64,000 bases of DNA from DATFQI01 sp963831105 (GTDB lineage Bacteria; Actinomycetota; Thermoleophilia; Solirubrobacterales; Solirubrobacteraceae): NCBI GenBank assembly GCA_963831105.1, contig CAWHOS010000003.1, positions 930,001 through 994,000 on the forward strand, in the 5' to 3' direction. Both the position numbers and the translations under genes were made by a program. The notes beneath the pieces were generated by a model. It worked only from the letters and a program-made list of their open reading frames with translations, did no database searches and had not been told where the DNA came from. This document shows, piece after piece, positions 43,301 to 53,460 of the stretch (position 1 is the stretch's first letter; each line of letters opens with the position of its first letter).

Positions 43301-44358
43301 CCGCGGAACGTGGCGCTCGAGCGGCTGTTGCTCGCGCCCTCCTCGTCCAGGCCCCATGCGGTCGGGTAGTTGCGGTTCGGGTCGATGCCGTCCTGGGAGT
43401 CGCCGAACACGTTGTTGCCGTCGTTGTCGCGCACCGTCTTGCGCCAGAGGCGCTGGGTCGGCTTGCGCAGTGCGACGTTGGGCTGGGCGGCGTTCGGTGC
43501 GCGGACGACACCGTCGGCGTTCTTGTAGACGTAGGTGCCGCGCAGCGGGTCGGCCGGGTCGGTGACCAGCGTCGCGCCGCACATCTCGTTGTCCGCGGAG
43601 CGGAAGCCCGTGCCGCAGGTGAACGTGTAGTCGTAGCCGTCCGGGTTCTGGATCGGGAGGAACCAGAGCTCGTTGCGGTTCAGCAGCTCGGCGACCTCGG
43701 GATCGTCGGCGTGCTCGAGCCACCAGGTCGGCATGCGCCGGCCGACCTCGGCCGCGATCCACTCGCGGGCGTGGTTGACGGCGGAGAACAGCATCGCCGG
43801 GCGCGCGCCGTCGGCGACGTTGCGGGCGTCCTTGGTGACCTTGAGGGCGACGATGTCCTGGCCCTGGCCGGTCTGGCCGATCACGACCAGCTTGGCCAGG
43901 CCGCGGTGTTCGGCGGCCAGCGTGGCCATCTCGTCCTTGATGCCGCCGGGCTCGGAGTAGGTGCGGAACACGTCGTAGAACGGGTTCGGCGAGTCGCCGC
44001 CGGTCTCGGGCTTGGCGGCCGCCTGCCGCTGGCCCGCCTTGCTCGCGGCGATCTTGTTGGCGATCTGGGTCTCCGTCACGTGCGGGCCGGGAGTGACCTC
44101 CTCGAGGGCCAGGCCCTCGGCGCGCGCCTTGCGCGCCTGCGCGTCGATCAGGTCGACGAAGATCGTCTGCGCCCGGTCGAGCGAGTGGTCGTAGCCGGTG
44201 TGACCGACATCGACGCCGAGGTCGCCGAGCACGCCGACCTTCTCGTCGTCCACCGTGGTCCGGTACATCTTCAGCGCGTCCTGCGCCGAGGCCGCCGGCG
44301 CACCGAGCGCCAGCGAGACGAGCAGTACCGGTACGGCCATGAGGCCGCGTCGTCGCAT
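40393..44358 (-). CDS. Large secreted M14 zinc carboxypeptidase with collagen-like tract
   Basis: A 1321-residue secreted protein. Signal peptide: LMAVPVLLVSLALGAPAASA. The M14 domain (about 130-490) has zinc ligands His196 and Glu199 in NHAREWIAAEV and His381 in VINYHSA; the catalytic Glu is likely that of SMSWTPELDECE near residue 445. A middle region (VLVVAAEDYKGLSPNK, VYYTGDDLLP, GKVVFSGRNGW) resembles an immune-inhibitor-A-like or amidotransferase-fold module. Ig-like domains follow (ADPVEIEVEAFDERGDLKEV), then about 17 Gly-Pro-Thr triplets and a basic beta-rich end. Probably binds or digests protein outside the cell. Confidence 0.9.
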   Translation of the reverse strand: MRRRGLMAVPVLLVSLALGAPAASAQDALKMYRTTVDDEKVGVLGDLGVDVGHTGYDHSLDRAQTIFVDLIDAQARKARAEGLALEEVTPGPHVTETQIANKIAASKAGQRQAAAKPETGGDSPNPFYDVFRTYSEPGGIKDEMATLAAEHRGLAKLVVIGQTGQGQDIVALKVTKDARNVADGARPAMLFSAVNHAREWIAAEVGRRMPTWWLEHADDPEVAELLNRNELWFLPIQNPDGYDYTFTCGTGFRSADNEMCGATLVTDPADPLRGTYVYKNADGVVRAPNAAQPNVALRKPTQRLWRKTVRDNDGNNVFGDSQDGIDPNRNYPTAWGLDEEGASNSRSSATFRGLTPFSEPENLAYDRLLRKITPEAVINYHSAAQLLLYPFGYITDVYADDDPWFKAITGTDGDAAVDPYISQRSSDLYITNGETTDHAYNKYGSMSWTPELDECETAAGGTFCSGGSGFTFPDDEGKVEAVFEKNLDFARNVAATTLDRDRPDRPRNATDDETQYQVKGSPDIEPNRFSVSYGADQILEANTRKVLGPVDFVVQASGPGGGSRTLTLRAAPWQGGERFGDLRGKYYQRVRAQIPADFVQPGVQQNPRPLAAGDVVNVRVIAGSQQQRFSYRVVSTRPANGQKRVLVVAAEDYKGLSPNKTAYDTAPRYLDEHVAALQANGYTVETYDVDDPPTGPNGAAGSKQLADLGVLEHFDAVVYYTGDDLLPQALGEGVTDTNYRRGNTPGTNGTFGLTGSQHLVRESVRNAQMLRNYMNEGGKVVFSGRNGWQQQLGTSTGLNTYSNYTWWQEPVYGFTYPPDQAGDDDRPHTAFFRELDISNDWAQWWLGVGVRQGGVGTTTYNASTVNPATGGILEGMQPIALDTSAGSGATAEPTQNATTGAAEPRAKAPTRLRNMSGYTLQRPFRQEAVQADYSAPTGNPGGAIVTTRDSVAVGFGLEQVVDSAQRDELVRRMMLHLLPSSADEAAPTVTWLRPDDGATVNAADPVEIEVEAFDERGDLKEVRLSVGGTQVARKVSFPFQMRWQPSADDIGDTVTLSVDVEDKAGNITTSTRTITVGSASAMEEAPLPTGVTTVSGKPVVGETLTCLPSGFSGNGVELAYAWLRDGTAIGGATGSSYVPVAADIGRDVACRVTATNSAGDADSTSDALTVSSASEGPTGPTGPTGPTGPTGPTGPTGPTGPTGPTGPTGPTGPTGPTGPTGPTGPTGPMPSFTVHCEKGKANTIVCEVIPKATSAKATVSVRQAGARKTATRSGRGKVTVRLKAAKRLRGKERVVVRYRSSALQGRIVLRLGKTALVAGKR
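40675..40832 (-). repeat. Tandem 9-bp repeat coding a Gly-Pro-Thr tract
   Basis: About 17 head-to-tail 9-bp units (GGACCGGTC and variants GGACCCGTC, GGGCCGGTC, GGACCCGTG) code (Gly-Pro-Thr)n near the C-terminus of the carboxypeptidase. Third-base changes are arranged in higher-order blocks, so the tract grew by unequal exchange of multi-unit blocks. Copy number is likely to vary between strains. Confidence 0.9.
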
Positions 44359-44486
44359 CTCTTACCCCCTTGTGGGTTCCGTCGCCCCCTCCCCAGGGGG
44401 TGAATTGGGGGGAGTAGAGCGTGTTACGTATGCCGCCGCAAAATTGCCGATTTTCGGACTGTTGCGGTGATGACCCTCTCAGGGCC

Positions 44487-45083
44487 TCAAACGACGCCCA
44501 GCAGGCCCCGCGCGACGCGCTCGGCGACCTCCTCGTCGTCGCCGGAACGCCCGGCCAGCGCGATCACCGCGCCCTCGATCGCGCTCAGCGAGGCCATCGC
44601 GAGCGTGCGCGCGCCAGGTCCCGGAGGGATCGCGCCCTGCTCGCGCCCGGCCTCGATCAGCCGCTCGAGCCGGAGCACCAGGTCGGCCGCGACGTCGCGC
44701 ACGGCGGCGCCGATCGGGTGCTCGCGCGTAGCGAACTCGACCCGCAGCGCGGCCATCACGCCGGCGATGTCGCGGCGGCAGAAGACCGCGTGGCGACGGG
44801 CGAGCTCGACGAGCGCCTCGTGCGGCGGGCGCGGCTCGTCGAAGGCGGTGCCGACCTCCTCCCACCAGGTGTCGCGCACCCAGGCCACGGTCGCGAGCAC
44901 GAGCGCCTCCTTGCCGGCGAACTGGTGGTAGAGCGCGCCGCGCGTGTAGCCGGCGTCCGCGGCCACCGCGTCGAGCACGAGGTTGCCGTAGCCCGCGCGC
45001 GAGAGGTGGCGCGCGGTCGCCTCCAGCAGCGCCGCGCGCGAGCGCGCGCGGCGGTCGGCCTGCGTCAGCCGCGCGCCCGCCAC
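44487..45083 (-). CDS. TetR-family regulator
   Basis: A 198-residue TetR repressor from GTG 45083. The HTH is canonical: RSRAALLEATARHLSRAGYG, LDAVAADAGYTRGALYHQFA, GKEALVLATV. The C-terminal domain is helical and binds an unknown ligand. It overlaps the end of the DUF2867 gene by 19 bases, so both are one operon. A perfect 9-bp-arm palindrome before that operon (45650-45671) is the likely operator, giving self-control. Confidence 0.9.
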   Translation of the reverse strand: MAGARLTQADRRARSRAALLEATARHLSRAGYGNLVLDAVAADAGYTRGALYHQFAGKEALVLATVAWVRDTWWEEVGTAFDEPRPPHEALVELARRHAVFCRRDIAGVMAALRVEFATREHPIGAAVRDVAADLVLRLERLIEAGREQGAIPPGPGARTLAMASLSAIEGAVIALAGRSGDDEEVAERVARGLLGVV

Positions 45084-45640
45084 CGGCGCTCGAGGTCGCG
45101 CAGCATCAGCGGGTAGACGACGAGGTGCCGGAACGGCTTGATCGCGGCCATGTAGGCGGCGCCGAGCCGGCCGTTGCGCTTGACCAGCACAGCCATCTGG
45201 CCGCGGTATGCGCCGCGGCCGTCCGGGACCCAGCCGAGGTGGAGGATCCCGTGCATCGTGCGGTTTGCGATCTCCGCGGCCCACTCGTCGTGCGTGAGGT
45301 ACAGCGGCTGGAACGGGAGCGCCGGCTGCGGCCCGGCGGGACCCTCGCGCAGATCCTCCGGCAACCGGTCGCGCAGGGTCGGCACACGGGCGCCGAGCCC
45401 GCCGGACTCGTCGTCGAGGCCGAGCAGCGCACCGAGCTTCCAGCGCAGCGCGAACAGCGCCCCGACGACCTTCGACCCTTCGCGCTCCGGGTCTCCCGTG
45501 GCGATCAGCTCGACGAGCGCCGCGAGGTCGTCCGGGCCGCCCGGTGTCGGCAGGGCCCAGACGTCCTCGACGGCGAAGTCGGGCGTCAGCGCGTGGATCC
45601 GCCAGGGCAGGCCCACATGCGCGCTGTCGGGGAGTTGCAT
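45065..45640 (-). CDS. DUF2867 protein
   Basis: A 191-residue protein from ATG 45640 (an in-frame ATG at 45655 lies within the -10 region and is less likely). DUF2867 features: DFAVEDVWALPTPGGPDDLA, YLTHDEWAAEIANRTMHGIL and RNGRLGAAYMAAIKPFRHLV. These small proteins are related to SRPBCC or polyketide-cyclase-like folds and are often paired with TetR regulators; their role is unknown. A TATAAT box at 45647-45652 (minus strand) is so close to the start that the mRNA may be leaderless. Confidence 0.82.
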   Translation of the reverse strand: MQLPDSAHVGLPWRIHALTPDFAVEDVWALPTPGGPDDLAALVELIATGDPEREGSKVVGALFALRWKLGALLGLDDESGGLGARVPTLRDRLPEDLREGPAGPQPALPFQPLYLTHDEWAAEIANRTMHGILHLGWVPDGRGAYRGQMAVLVKRNGRLGAAYMAAIKPFRHLVVYPLMLRDLERRWRARG

Positions 45641-45649
45641 GCTCCAATT

Positions 45650-45671
45650 ATACATACATCCGTGTATGTAT
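45650..45671. promoter_or_regulatory. TetR operator palindrome overlapping the promoter
   Basis: ATACATACA-TCCG-TGTATGTAT is a perfect inverted repeat with 9-bp arms, overlapping a minus-strand TATAAT (45647-45652). Its AT content and symmetry stand out from the GC-rich surroundings. It lies just before the DUF2867-tetR operon, as expected for an autorepressor. Confidence 0.8.
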
Positions 45672-45683
45672 GTGTGAGGCGGG

Positions 45684-46082
45684 TCACGACTGATCGATGC
45701 GCACGAGGTTCCCTGAGGGGTCGCGGACCGCGCCGTCCCGCACGCCCCAGAACTGATCGGCCGGCTCCTGCACGATCTCGGCGCCGGAGGAGCGCAGCTT
45801 CTCGAAGGTGGCCTCGAGGTCCTCCGAGTGGAAGTGGACGCCGTTCAGCGCCCCCTTGGCGAGCATCGCCGAGAGCGCGTCGACGTCGGCGGGGCTGCCG
45901 TGCACGTAGTTCGTGAGGACGATCTCGACGGCGGGCTGTGCGGGTGCGCCGACGGTGATCCAGCGGAAGCCCTCGTTGTCGACGTCCTTGCGCACCTCGA
46001 GGCCGAGCACGTCGCGGTAGAAGGTGAGCGCCTCGTCGGGGTCGTGGACCTGGACGAAGCACCGGGCGAGTGTGAGATCCAT
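45684..46082 (-). CDS. VOC-superfamily (glyoxalase/bleomycin-resistance-like) protein
   Basis: A 132-residue VOC protein with paired beta-alpha-beta-beta-beta modules: RCFVQVHDPDEALTFYRDVL, GFRWITVGAPAQPAVEIVL, NGVHFHSEDLEATFEKL and VRDPSGNLVRIDQS. Metal-ligand-like His and Glu are present. Members sequester drugs such as bleomycin or act as small lyases and dioxygenases. It lies just after the UvrA2-like gene, in the same direction, with 52 bases between. Confidence 0.88.
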   Translation of the reverse strand: MDLTLARCFVQVHDPDEALTFYRDVLGLEVRKDVDNEGFRWITVGAPAQPAVEIVLTNYVHGSPADVDALSAMLAKGALNGVHFHSEDLEATFEKLRSSGAEIVQEPADQFWGVRDGAVRDPSGNLVRIDQS

Positions 46083-46134
46083 GGCTCCAACGCTAGGGAG
46101 CCGGCGCCCGGTGCGCTTCTCGGATCCTGCTCCG

Positions 46135-48506
<2,372 letters not shown>

Positions 48507-48510
<4 letters not shown>

Positions 48511-48953
48511 CTTGCGATCAACGCTAGGGGACCACCGGCCTGGTGCGCTTCTCCGTTCCTGCTCGGCCGCGTGAGGTCCTTCGCGACGCAGCCCGGGACG
48601 CCCGCGAGCGCGCTGTGGTCGCGCGCCCGGTAGGCCGTCGGCGTCTCGCCCACGAGCTGCGTGAAGCGCGCGCTGAACGAGCCCAGCGACGTACAGCCGA
48701 CCTCCAGGCACACCTCGGTGACCGACATCTCGCCGGCGCGCAGCAGCGCCTTCGCGCGCTCGATGCGCCGCGTCATCAGGTAGCCGTACGGCGTCTCCCC
48801 GTACGCCGCCCTGAACTGCCGCGAGAAGTGCGCGGACGACATCAGCGCGGCCCGGGCGAGCGCGGCGACGTCGAGCTGCCGGGCGTACTCGCGATCCATC
48901 AGGTCGCGCGCGCGGCGCAGGTGCGCGAGGTTCTCGAGCTCCTCAGGCGTCAC
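48507..48953 (-). CDS. AraC-family regulator, short
   Basis: About 148 residues from GTG 48953, holding almost only the AraC DNA-binding domain: two helix-turn-helix motifs (LDVAALARAALMSSAHFSRQ, then SVTEVCLEVGCTSLGSFSAR). The family tail GETPTAYRAR follows. There is no separate ligand domain, so it may act like MarA/SoxS, controlled by its level. It overlaps the UvrA2-like gene by four bases and is probably the operon's own activator. A longer frame to 48986 is possible. Confidence 0.88.
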
Positions 48954-49022
48954 GCTCGCAGCGTAACCAGCGCGGTGAGGCGCCACGATGGGGTTAGCCC
49001 GACTCGCGTCCCTCGCCTGCGT

Positions 49023-49250
49023 TCAGCGCCCTCGGCGCAGCGCCTCCCGCTTCCGCTCGGCCTCCACGTTGGCCCACGCCTCGTGGCCGGCCTCTGCGCC
49101 GCTGCTCCCGATGCCCTCCGCGAGCGCGAACAGCACTACGGCGGCCAGCACGATCGCCATGACCAGCCCCGCGGTCGGCGCGACGACGCTGACCACGGCC
49201 GTGGCGAGCACGAAGACGACGAGCGCCATTCCCACGCGGGTCAACCGCAC
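49023..49250 (-). CDS. Small two-span membrane protein
   Basis: A 75-residue protein with two close hydrophobic stretches (MALVVFVLATAVVSVVAP and LVMAIVLAAVVLFALAEGIG) and a charged C-terminal helix. No family is recognised. The regular membrane pattern supports coding. Confidence 0.55.
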   Translation of the reverse strand: MRLTRVGMALVVFVLATAVVSVVAPTAGLVMAIVLAAVVLFALAEGIGSSGAEAGHEAWANVEAERKREALRRGR

Positions 49251-49280
49251 AGTGAGATCATCTCAGCGCTGTCCAGCAGC

Positions 49281-49319
49281 AGAACGCCGAAACCCGCGTA
49301 GAGGCCGCGGATTCCGGGC
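49281..49319 (-). repeat. Third copy of the tRNA-Ala-terminator hairpin
   Basis: Arms 49286-49298 and 49306-49319 match the hairpins at 50409-50443 and 53465-53499, with the same TAGAGGC loop. One change turns a T-G wobble of the stem into C-G, so pairing is kept. No tRNA sequence adjoins this copy. It could terminate the minus-strand gene at 49470-50147 or be debris of an earlier insertion. Confidence 0.6.
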
Positions 49320-49469
49320 TGAGGTCAGCGGAGCGCGACCCCGGTCGGCGACGGCAGATCGAGGCTCTGCTTCCCGCTAACGGGCCGGCAGCTCGCCATC
49401 GAACTCGACCTCGCCCAAGCGGCCGGGCAAAGGCCGCCGCTCGATCTCCATCGCGTGCATCCCTCGCTC

Positions 49470-50147
49470 TCAGGCGGCGAGCCCGGTGATCGCGTCGCCG
49501 ATGAGCTTGGCGCCGATCACGAGGCACAGGACCGCCATGATCGTCGCGTTCTCGCGGGCCATCCAGTCGTGCAGCTCACCCAGGAGCCGCGTCGAGCGCT
49601 CGCCCATGAACACCGAGATGGCAACGGGCGCGCCCACGCCGAGCGTGCCGAGCACCACGAAGACGGCGAGCGCCACGGCTTGATCGCCCGTGGCGGCGCC
49701 CGTCTGTGCGATCGCCGCGGCCGCGCCCACGGTGAGGATCAGGTTCTTCGGATTGACCGCGGAGAGCGCGACGGCGATGCCGGCCGACCTTGTCGGCGTG
49801 AAGGTGTCCACGGTCTTCATCCACCCCTGCAGCTCGGGCACCTGATCGCCGCGCGGGCGTCCGCGCCACTGCTTGACGGCGAGCCCGATCAGCAGCACGC
49901 CGAGCACGAGCTCGAGGACGCTGACCCAGTCCGCCGGTGCGCCCGCATCGCTCGCGTCCCCGCCGCTCGCGGCCAGCAGGACCACGGTTCCCACCACGGA
50001 GAGTCCCACCACCCAGCCCGCGAGGAAGGCAGGGCCGTTCACACGCCCCCGCGGGGTGGCGAGCATCAGCACGACCGCGATGATCGGCACCGGGCTGACG
50101 GCGACACCCACGCCGAACGACAAGACCTGACCGATCGCCTCGCCCAT
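49470..50147 (-). CDS. GAP/Sap-family membrane protein
   Basis: A 225-residue, six-span membrane protein of the GAP (Sap, sulfolipid-1-addressing) family in the LysE superfamily. It shows FGVGVAVSPVPIIAVVLML, AFLAGWVVGLSVVGTVVLL and the conserved SAVNPKNLILTVGAA. GAP proteins are thought to export glycolipids in mycobacteria; others have unknown cargo. ATG 50147 is used; the longer frame to 50303 lacks support. Confidence 0.85.
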   Translation of the reverse strand: MGEAIGQVLSFGVGVAVSPVPIIAVVLMLATPRGRVNGPAFLAGWVVGLSVVGTVVLLAASGGDASDAGAPADWVSVLELVLGVLLIGLAVKQWRGRPRGDQVPELQGWMKTVDTFTPTRSAGIAVALSAVNPKNLILTVGAAAAIAQTGAATGDQAVALAVFVVLGTLGVGAPVAISVFMGERSTRLLGELHDWMARENATIMAVLCLVIGAKLIGDAITGLAA

Positions 50148-50404
50148 CAATCGGCTTCCAGCACTATGACGGTGGTCAGACGGCCCCCCACGCAAGTGCT
50201 TGTACCAGCGCCTCGCGGGCGGTGGAAGGGGTGGCACCGAGGAGTGGTGCGAGCACGAAGCTGAGACCGGGGGTGTGCTCACCCGCTCTACGCTGCGGCG
50301 CATGCCGCGGTCCCAGACGCGCAGCTTTACATCTGAGACCCGGCGCCGCAGGTGCCGCTGGCACGACCACTCCGTCCCAAGAACGACCAGAGCCCGGAGA
50401 GCAG
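50148..50404. other. Non-coding stretch before the integrated element
   Basis: I see no convincing gene here. A 64-residue minus-strand frame (50176-50370) exists, but its composition looks like shadow coding. Together with the att-like repeat at 50405-50491 and a small hairpin (CCACGC/GCGTGG, 50527-50542), which may end the sulfatase message, this fills the gap of about 440 bases between genes. Confidence 0.5.
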
Positions 50405-50491
50405 AAACGCCCGAAACCCGCGTAGAGGCCGCGAATTCCGGGCGATGGAGCTAGGGGGACTCGAACCCCCGACCTCCTGGGTGCGATCCAG
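50405..50491. repeat. 87-bp direct repeat holding the displaced 3' half of tRNA-Ala (att copy)
   Basis: Identical over 87 bases to 53461-53547. It contains 46 bases of the 3' part of tRNA-Ala (50446-50491, breaking in the anticodon stem) plus the tRNA terminator hairpin (50409-50443). A truncated tRNA copy at a fixed distance from the intact gene is the usual trace of tyrosine-recombinase integration. Confidence 0.85.
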
Positions 50492-50587
50492 TTTCATGCG
50501 GTCGTCAAGGGCGCCGCGCGCTGGGACCACGCGCCCGCGTGGATTCGCAGTGCCCCGGTCGCATGGAAGCGACAGCGGCGGCGGTCC

Positions 50588-52954
50588 CTACTGGCGGGCC
50601 ATCGCGATCCGGAGTCGTTCCTCGGGAGTGATGAGGTGGTCGTTGTCCTCGGCCGCGGCGTCGATGTCGATCTGGACCCAGCGAACACGGCCGGTGAAGT
50701 GGCTGTCGCCGGGCGGGTAGTCGTCGCTGACGGGCGTGGCGGCGTCGCTTCCGAGGTCGGTGGTTTCGTCGCCAGAGAAGATCATCGCCTGGGTGGCGTC
50801 CACGCGTCCTTCGCCGACGGGCTCACCGTCGAGGTAGAGGGTCGCGGTGCCGCCCTTGCCGAGCCCGCCGCCGTCGTAGGCGAACTCCATGCGGACCTGG
50901 TGCTCGCCCGGTGGGATCTCACGGTCGCCCTCGACCTTGAACCGCTGCAGGCCGAGCAGGTTGTAGCAATAGGTCGGCCGACCGTCCTTGGCGTACACGC
51001 TCCAGCCCCCGAAGGAGCCGCCCTGGGCGATGATCACGCCGTTCGCGCCGCTGTCGGGGACGTCGAGCTGGGCAGTCACGGCGTGCGACTTGTTCTTGAG
51101 AACGAGGATCGAGTTCTCGGTCAGCCGGCCCATGCCGCCGAACAGGAGTTGCGAGTCGCCGCGGATGAGCTGTGGCCGGCCCGCGAGGTCGGCGTTGAAG
51201 CGCTCGTACACGCGATCGTCGAGCGGGAAGACGCCGTACTTGCTTGCCTCGAGGATGAACAGGCGCTGGAGCTCGTGCAGCCTGTCCGGCTGGTCCGCAG
51301 CGAGGTCGTGGGCCTGGGTCCAGTCCTCGGGGGCGTAGAGCTCCCAGACGTCGTCGTCGAAGGCGGGCCGTTCAGCGCTGACCCACGGGGTGCTGTGGTG
51401 GGTGACCGCGGTCCAGCCCTTGTGGTAGATCCCTCGGTTTCCGAAGATCTCGAAGTACTGCGTCTCGCGGCGCTCGGCCGCGACGGGATCGTCGAAGGAG
51501 TAGGCCATGCTGACGCCGTGCAGTGGCATCTGCGCGACGCCGTTGACGCTGATCGGCTCCGGCAGCCCGGCGACGTCGAGGACGGTCGCGGCGATGTCGA
51601 TCACGTGGTGAAACTGGGAGCGGACCTCGCCCTTGGCCTCGATGCCGTGCGGCCAGTGCACGATCGTGCCGTTGCGGGTGCCGCCCCAGTGCGAGGCGAC
51701 CTGCTTGGTCCACTGATACGGGGTGTCCATCGCGTGCGCCCAGCCGACGGCGTAGTGGTTGTAGGCCTCCGGCGTGCCGAACTTCTCGATCCGGGACGCC
51801 ATGAACTCGGTCGTCTCCAGCGCGCTGGCGCCGTTGAGGGAGAGCAGCTCGTTGAAGGTGCCGGTGACGGTGCCCTCGCCCGAGGCGCCGTTGTCGCCGA
51901 TCACGTAGTAGATCAGCGTGTCGTCGAGGATCTCCAGCTCGGCCAGCGCGTCGACGAGTCGGCCGAGGTTGTGATCGACGTGCTCTAGGAAGCCGGCGTA
52001 GACCTCCATCTGGCGCGCCAGCACCGGCTTGAGCTGATCGGGCATCTCCTCCCACGCCGGGATCTCCTCCGGTCGCGCGGTCAGCTCGGCGTCGCCCGGG
52101 ATCACTCCGAGCTCCTTCTGGCGCTTGAACGTACGCTCGCGCTGGGCGTCCCATCCGTCGTCGAACTCGCCACGGTACTTGTCCGACCACTCGGTCGGGA
52201 CGTGATGCGGAGCGTGCGCCGCACCCGGCGCGAAGTAGACGAAGAACGGCTTGTCGGGCATCAGCGCCTTCTGCTGGCCGACCCACTCGATCGTCTTGTC
52301 CGTCAGATCCTCGGTGAAGTGGTAGCCCTCCTCCGCCGTACGATCGGGCTCGACCGGCACCGTGTCGCGATACAGCGCAGGCGCCCACTGATTCGTCTCG
52401 GCTCCCACGAACCCGTAGAAGTGCTCGAACCCGCCACCGCCGGTCGGCCAGGCATCGAACGGACCCATCGGGCTCGTCTCCCACACCGGCACCTCATGGC
52501 ACTTGCCGAACTGCGCGGTCGCATAGCCGTTGAGCTTGAGCGTCTCGGCCAGCGGCGCCGCCGTGTTCGGCCGGACCGAGCTATAGCCGGGCGCCGAGGT
52601 CGCGATCTCGGTGATCCCGCCCATCCCGACCGCGTGATGGTTGCGGCCCGTCAGCAACGCCTGGCGCGTCGGCGAGCACAGCGCCGTGGTGTGGAACCGG
52701 TTGTACTTCAGGCCGCCGCCGGCCAGCCGCTCCGCCGTCGCCGTCCGGCACGGGCCGCCGAAGGCGCTGGAAGCCCCGAACCCCACATCGTCGAGCAACA
52801 CCACGAGCACATTCGGCGCCCCCGCGGGAGGCCGCAACGGCTCGATCGCCGGAAACGACGTGTCCGGGTCCTTGGCGTCATAGGTGACCAAACCCTCCTG
52901 CCGCCGGGCGGGGACCGGCAACACGTCACGGCCCACACGTCGCTGCTCGGGCAT
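50588..52954 (-). CDS. Arylsulfatase (type I sulfatase)
   Basis: A 788-residue sulfatase, typical of the long actinobacterial arylsulfatases. Metal-site Asp residues are in VLVVLLDDVGFG; the formylglycine precursor Cys93 lies in CSPTRQALLTGR (CxPxR), followed by YATAQFGKCHE, YVIGDNGASGEG and TKQVASHWGGTRN. No signal peptide is seen, so it acts inside the cell or is exported in an unknown way. ATG 52954 has AGGAGA close upstream; a longer frame to 53227 lacks support. It needs a formylglycine-generating enzyme, not found here. It is the only intact gene in the tRNA-bounded element. Confidence 0.92.
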   Translation of the reverse strand: MPEQRRVGRDVLPVPARRQEGLVTYDAKDPDTSFPAIEPLRPPAGAPNVLVVLLDDVGFGASSAFGGPCRTATAERLAGGGLKYNRFHTTALCSPTRQALLTGRNHHAVGMGGITEIATSAPGYSSVRPNTAAPLAETLKLNGYATAQFGKCHEVPVWETSPMGPFDAWPTGGGGFEHFYGFVGAETNQWAPALYRDTVPVEPDRTAEEGYHFTEDLTDKTIEWVGQQKALMPDKPFFVYFAPGAAHAPHHVPTEWSDKYRGEFDDGWDAQRERTFKRQKELGVIPGDAELTARPEEIPAWEEMPDQLKPVLARQMEVYAGFLEHVDHNLGRLVDALAELEILDDTLIYYVIGDNGASGEGTVTGTFNELLSLNGASALETTEFMASRIEKFGTPEAYNHYAVGWAHAMDTPYQWTKQVASHWGGTRNGTIVHWPHGIEAKGEVRSQFHHVIDIAATVLDVAGLPEPISVNGVAQMPLHGVSMAYSFDDPVAAERRETQYFEIFGNRGIYHKGWTAVTHHSTPWVSAERPAFDDDVWELYAPEDWTQAHDLAADQPDRLHELQRLFILEASKYGVFPLDDRVYERFNADLAGRPQLIRGDSQLLFGGMGRLTENSILVLKNKSHAVTAQLDVPDSGANGVIIAQGGSFGGWSVYAKDGRPTYCYNLLGLQRFKVEGDREIPPGEHQVRMEFAYDGGGLGKGGTATLYLDGEPVGEGRVDATQAMIFSGDETTDLGSDAATPVSDDYPPGDSHFTGRVRWVQIDIDAAAEDNDHLITPEERLRIAMARQ

Positions 52955-53139
52955 CTGCTCTCCTGGGTGGGGAACTCGCATCCGGCGCCGCTCGGATGGG
53001 CGCTGAGACAGCCGTGATCGTCGCCGAATCGCAGCGTCCCTCACCAGCGGGCACGCACCACACTTCTCGTTGGTGCCCACCGGACTCGTCCGCCTCGTCG
53101 CAGCGACATCTCCGCCAGCGCACCGCGCGTCGGACGAGG

Positions 53140-53438
53140 ACCGGCAGCGCGAAGACGCACCAGCACCGCACGGTGCGGCTCCTCGCGCCGCTCCGAGAGG
53201 ACCTCGAGCACGGATCGAGCACAGCACGCCGTACGCGCTCAGGCACTCGTTCGCCTCGCTGCTCCTGCACGAGGGGCGCAGCGTGATCTACGTCGCCCGT
53301 CAGCTCGGCCATGACGCCCGTCTCACGCTCAGCCGCTACGGCCATGTGATCGACGAGCTCGACGACCAGCCGCGCGTGGGGGCGGAAGAAGCGATCCAGG
53401 CGGCTCGTGTTCCCTCTCAGTTCCCCAAGACCGGTTGA
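53140..53438 (+). pseudogene. Tyrosine recombinase (phage-type integrase) remnant
   Basis: One frame gives SAKTHQHRTVRLLAPLREDL, the middle of a catalytic domain. Another, from about 53225, gives TPYALRHSFASLLLHEGRSV, ARQLGHDARLTLSRYGHV. The latter holds the HxxR motif (LRHSF), the LGH second His and the nucleophile Tyr (SRYGHV). The two pieces are in different frames and lack about 60-80 residues in between; the N-terminal half is absent. It reads towards the tRNA-Ala end of the element, as integrases beside att sites often do. Confidence 0.8.
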
Positions 53439-53460
53439 GGCGACCTCGGCCGAGAAAGCA

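Noticed and set aside
49258..49527. 89-residue minus-strand Arg-rich frame
   Set aside because: Runs through the hairpin repeat and overlaps the GAP-family gene end; typical shadow composition.
50176..50370. 64-residue minus-strand frame before the integrated element
   Set aside because: No start signal, no family and GC-driven composition; not enough to call a gene.
50352..50720. Plus-strand frame containing ELGGLEPPTSWVRS
   Set aside because: This peptide is a conceptual translation of antisense tRNA-Ala sequence in the att repeat, a common false protein.
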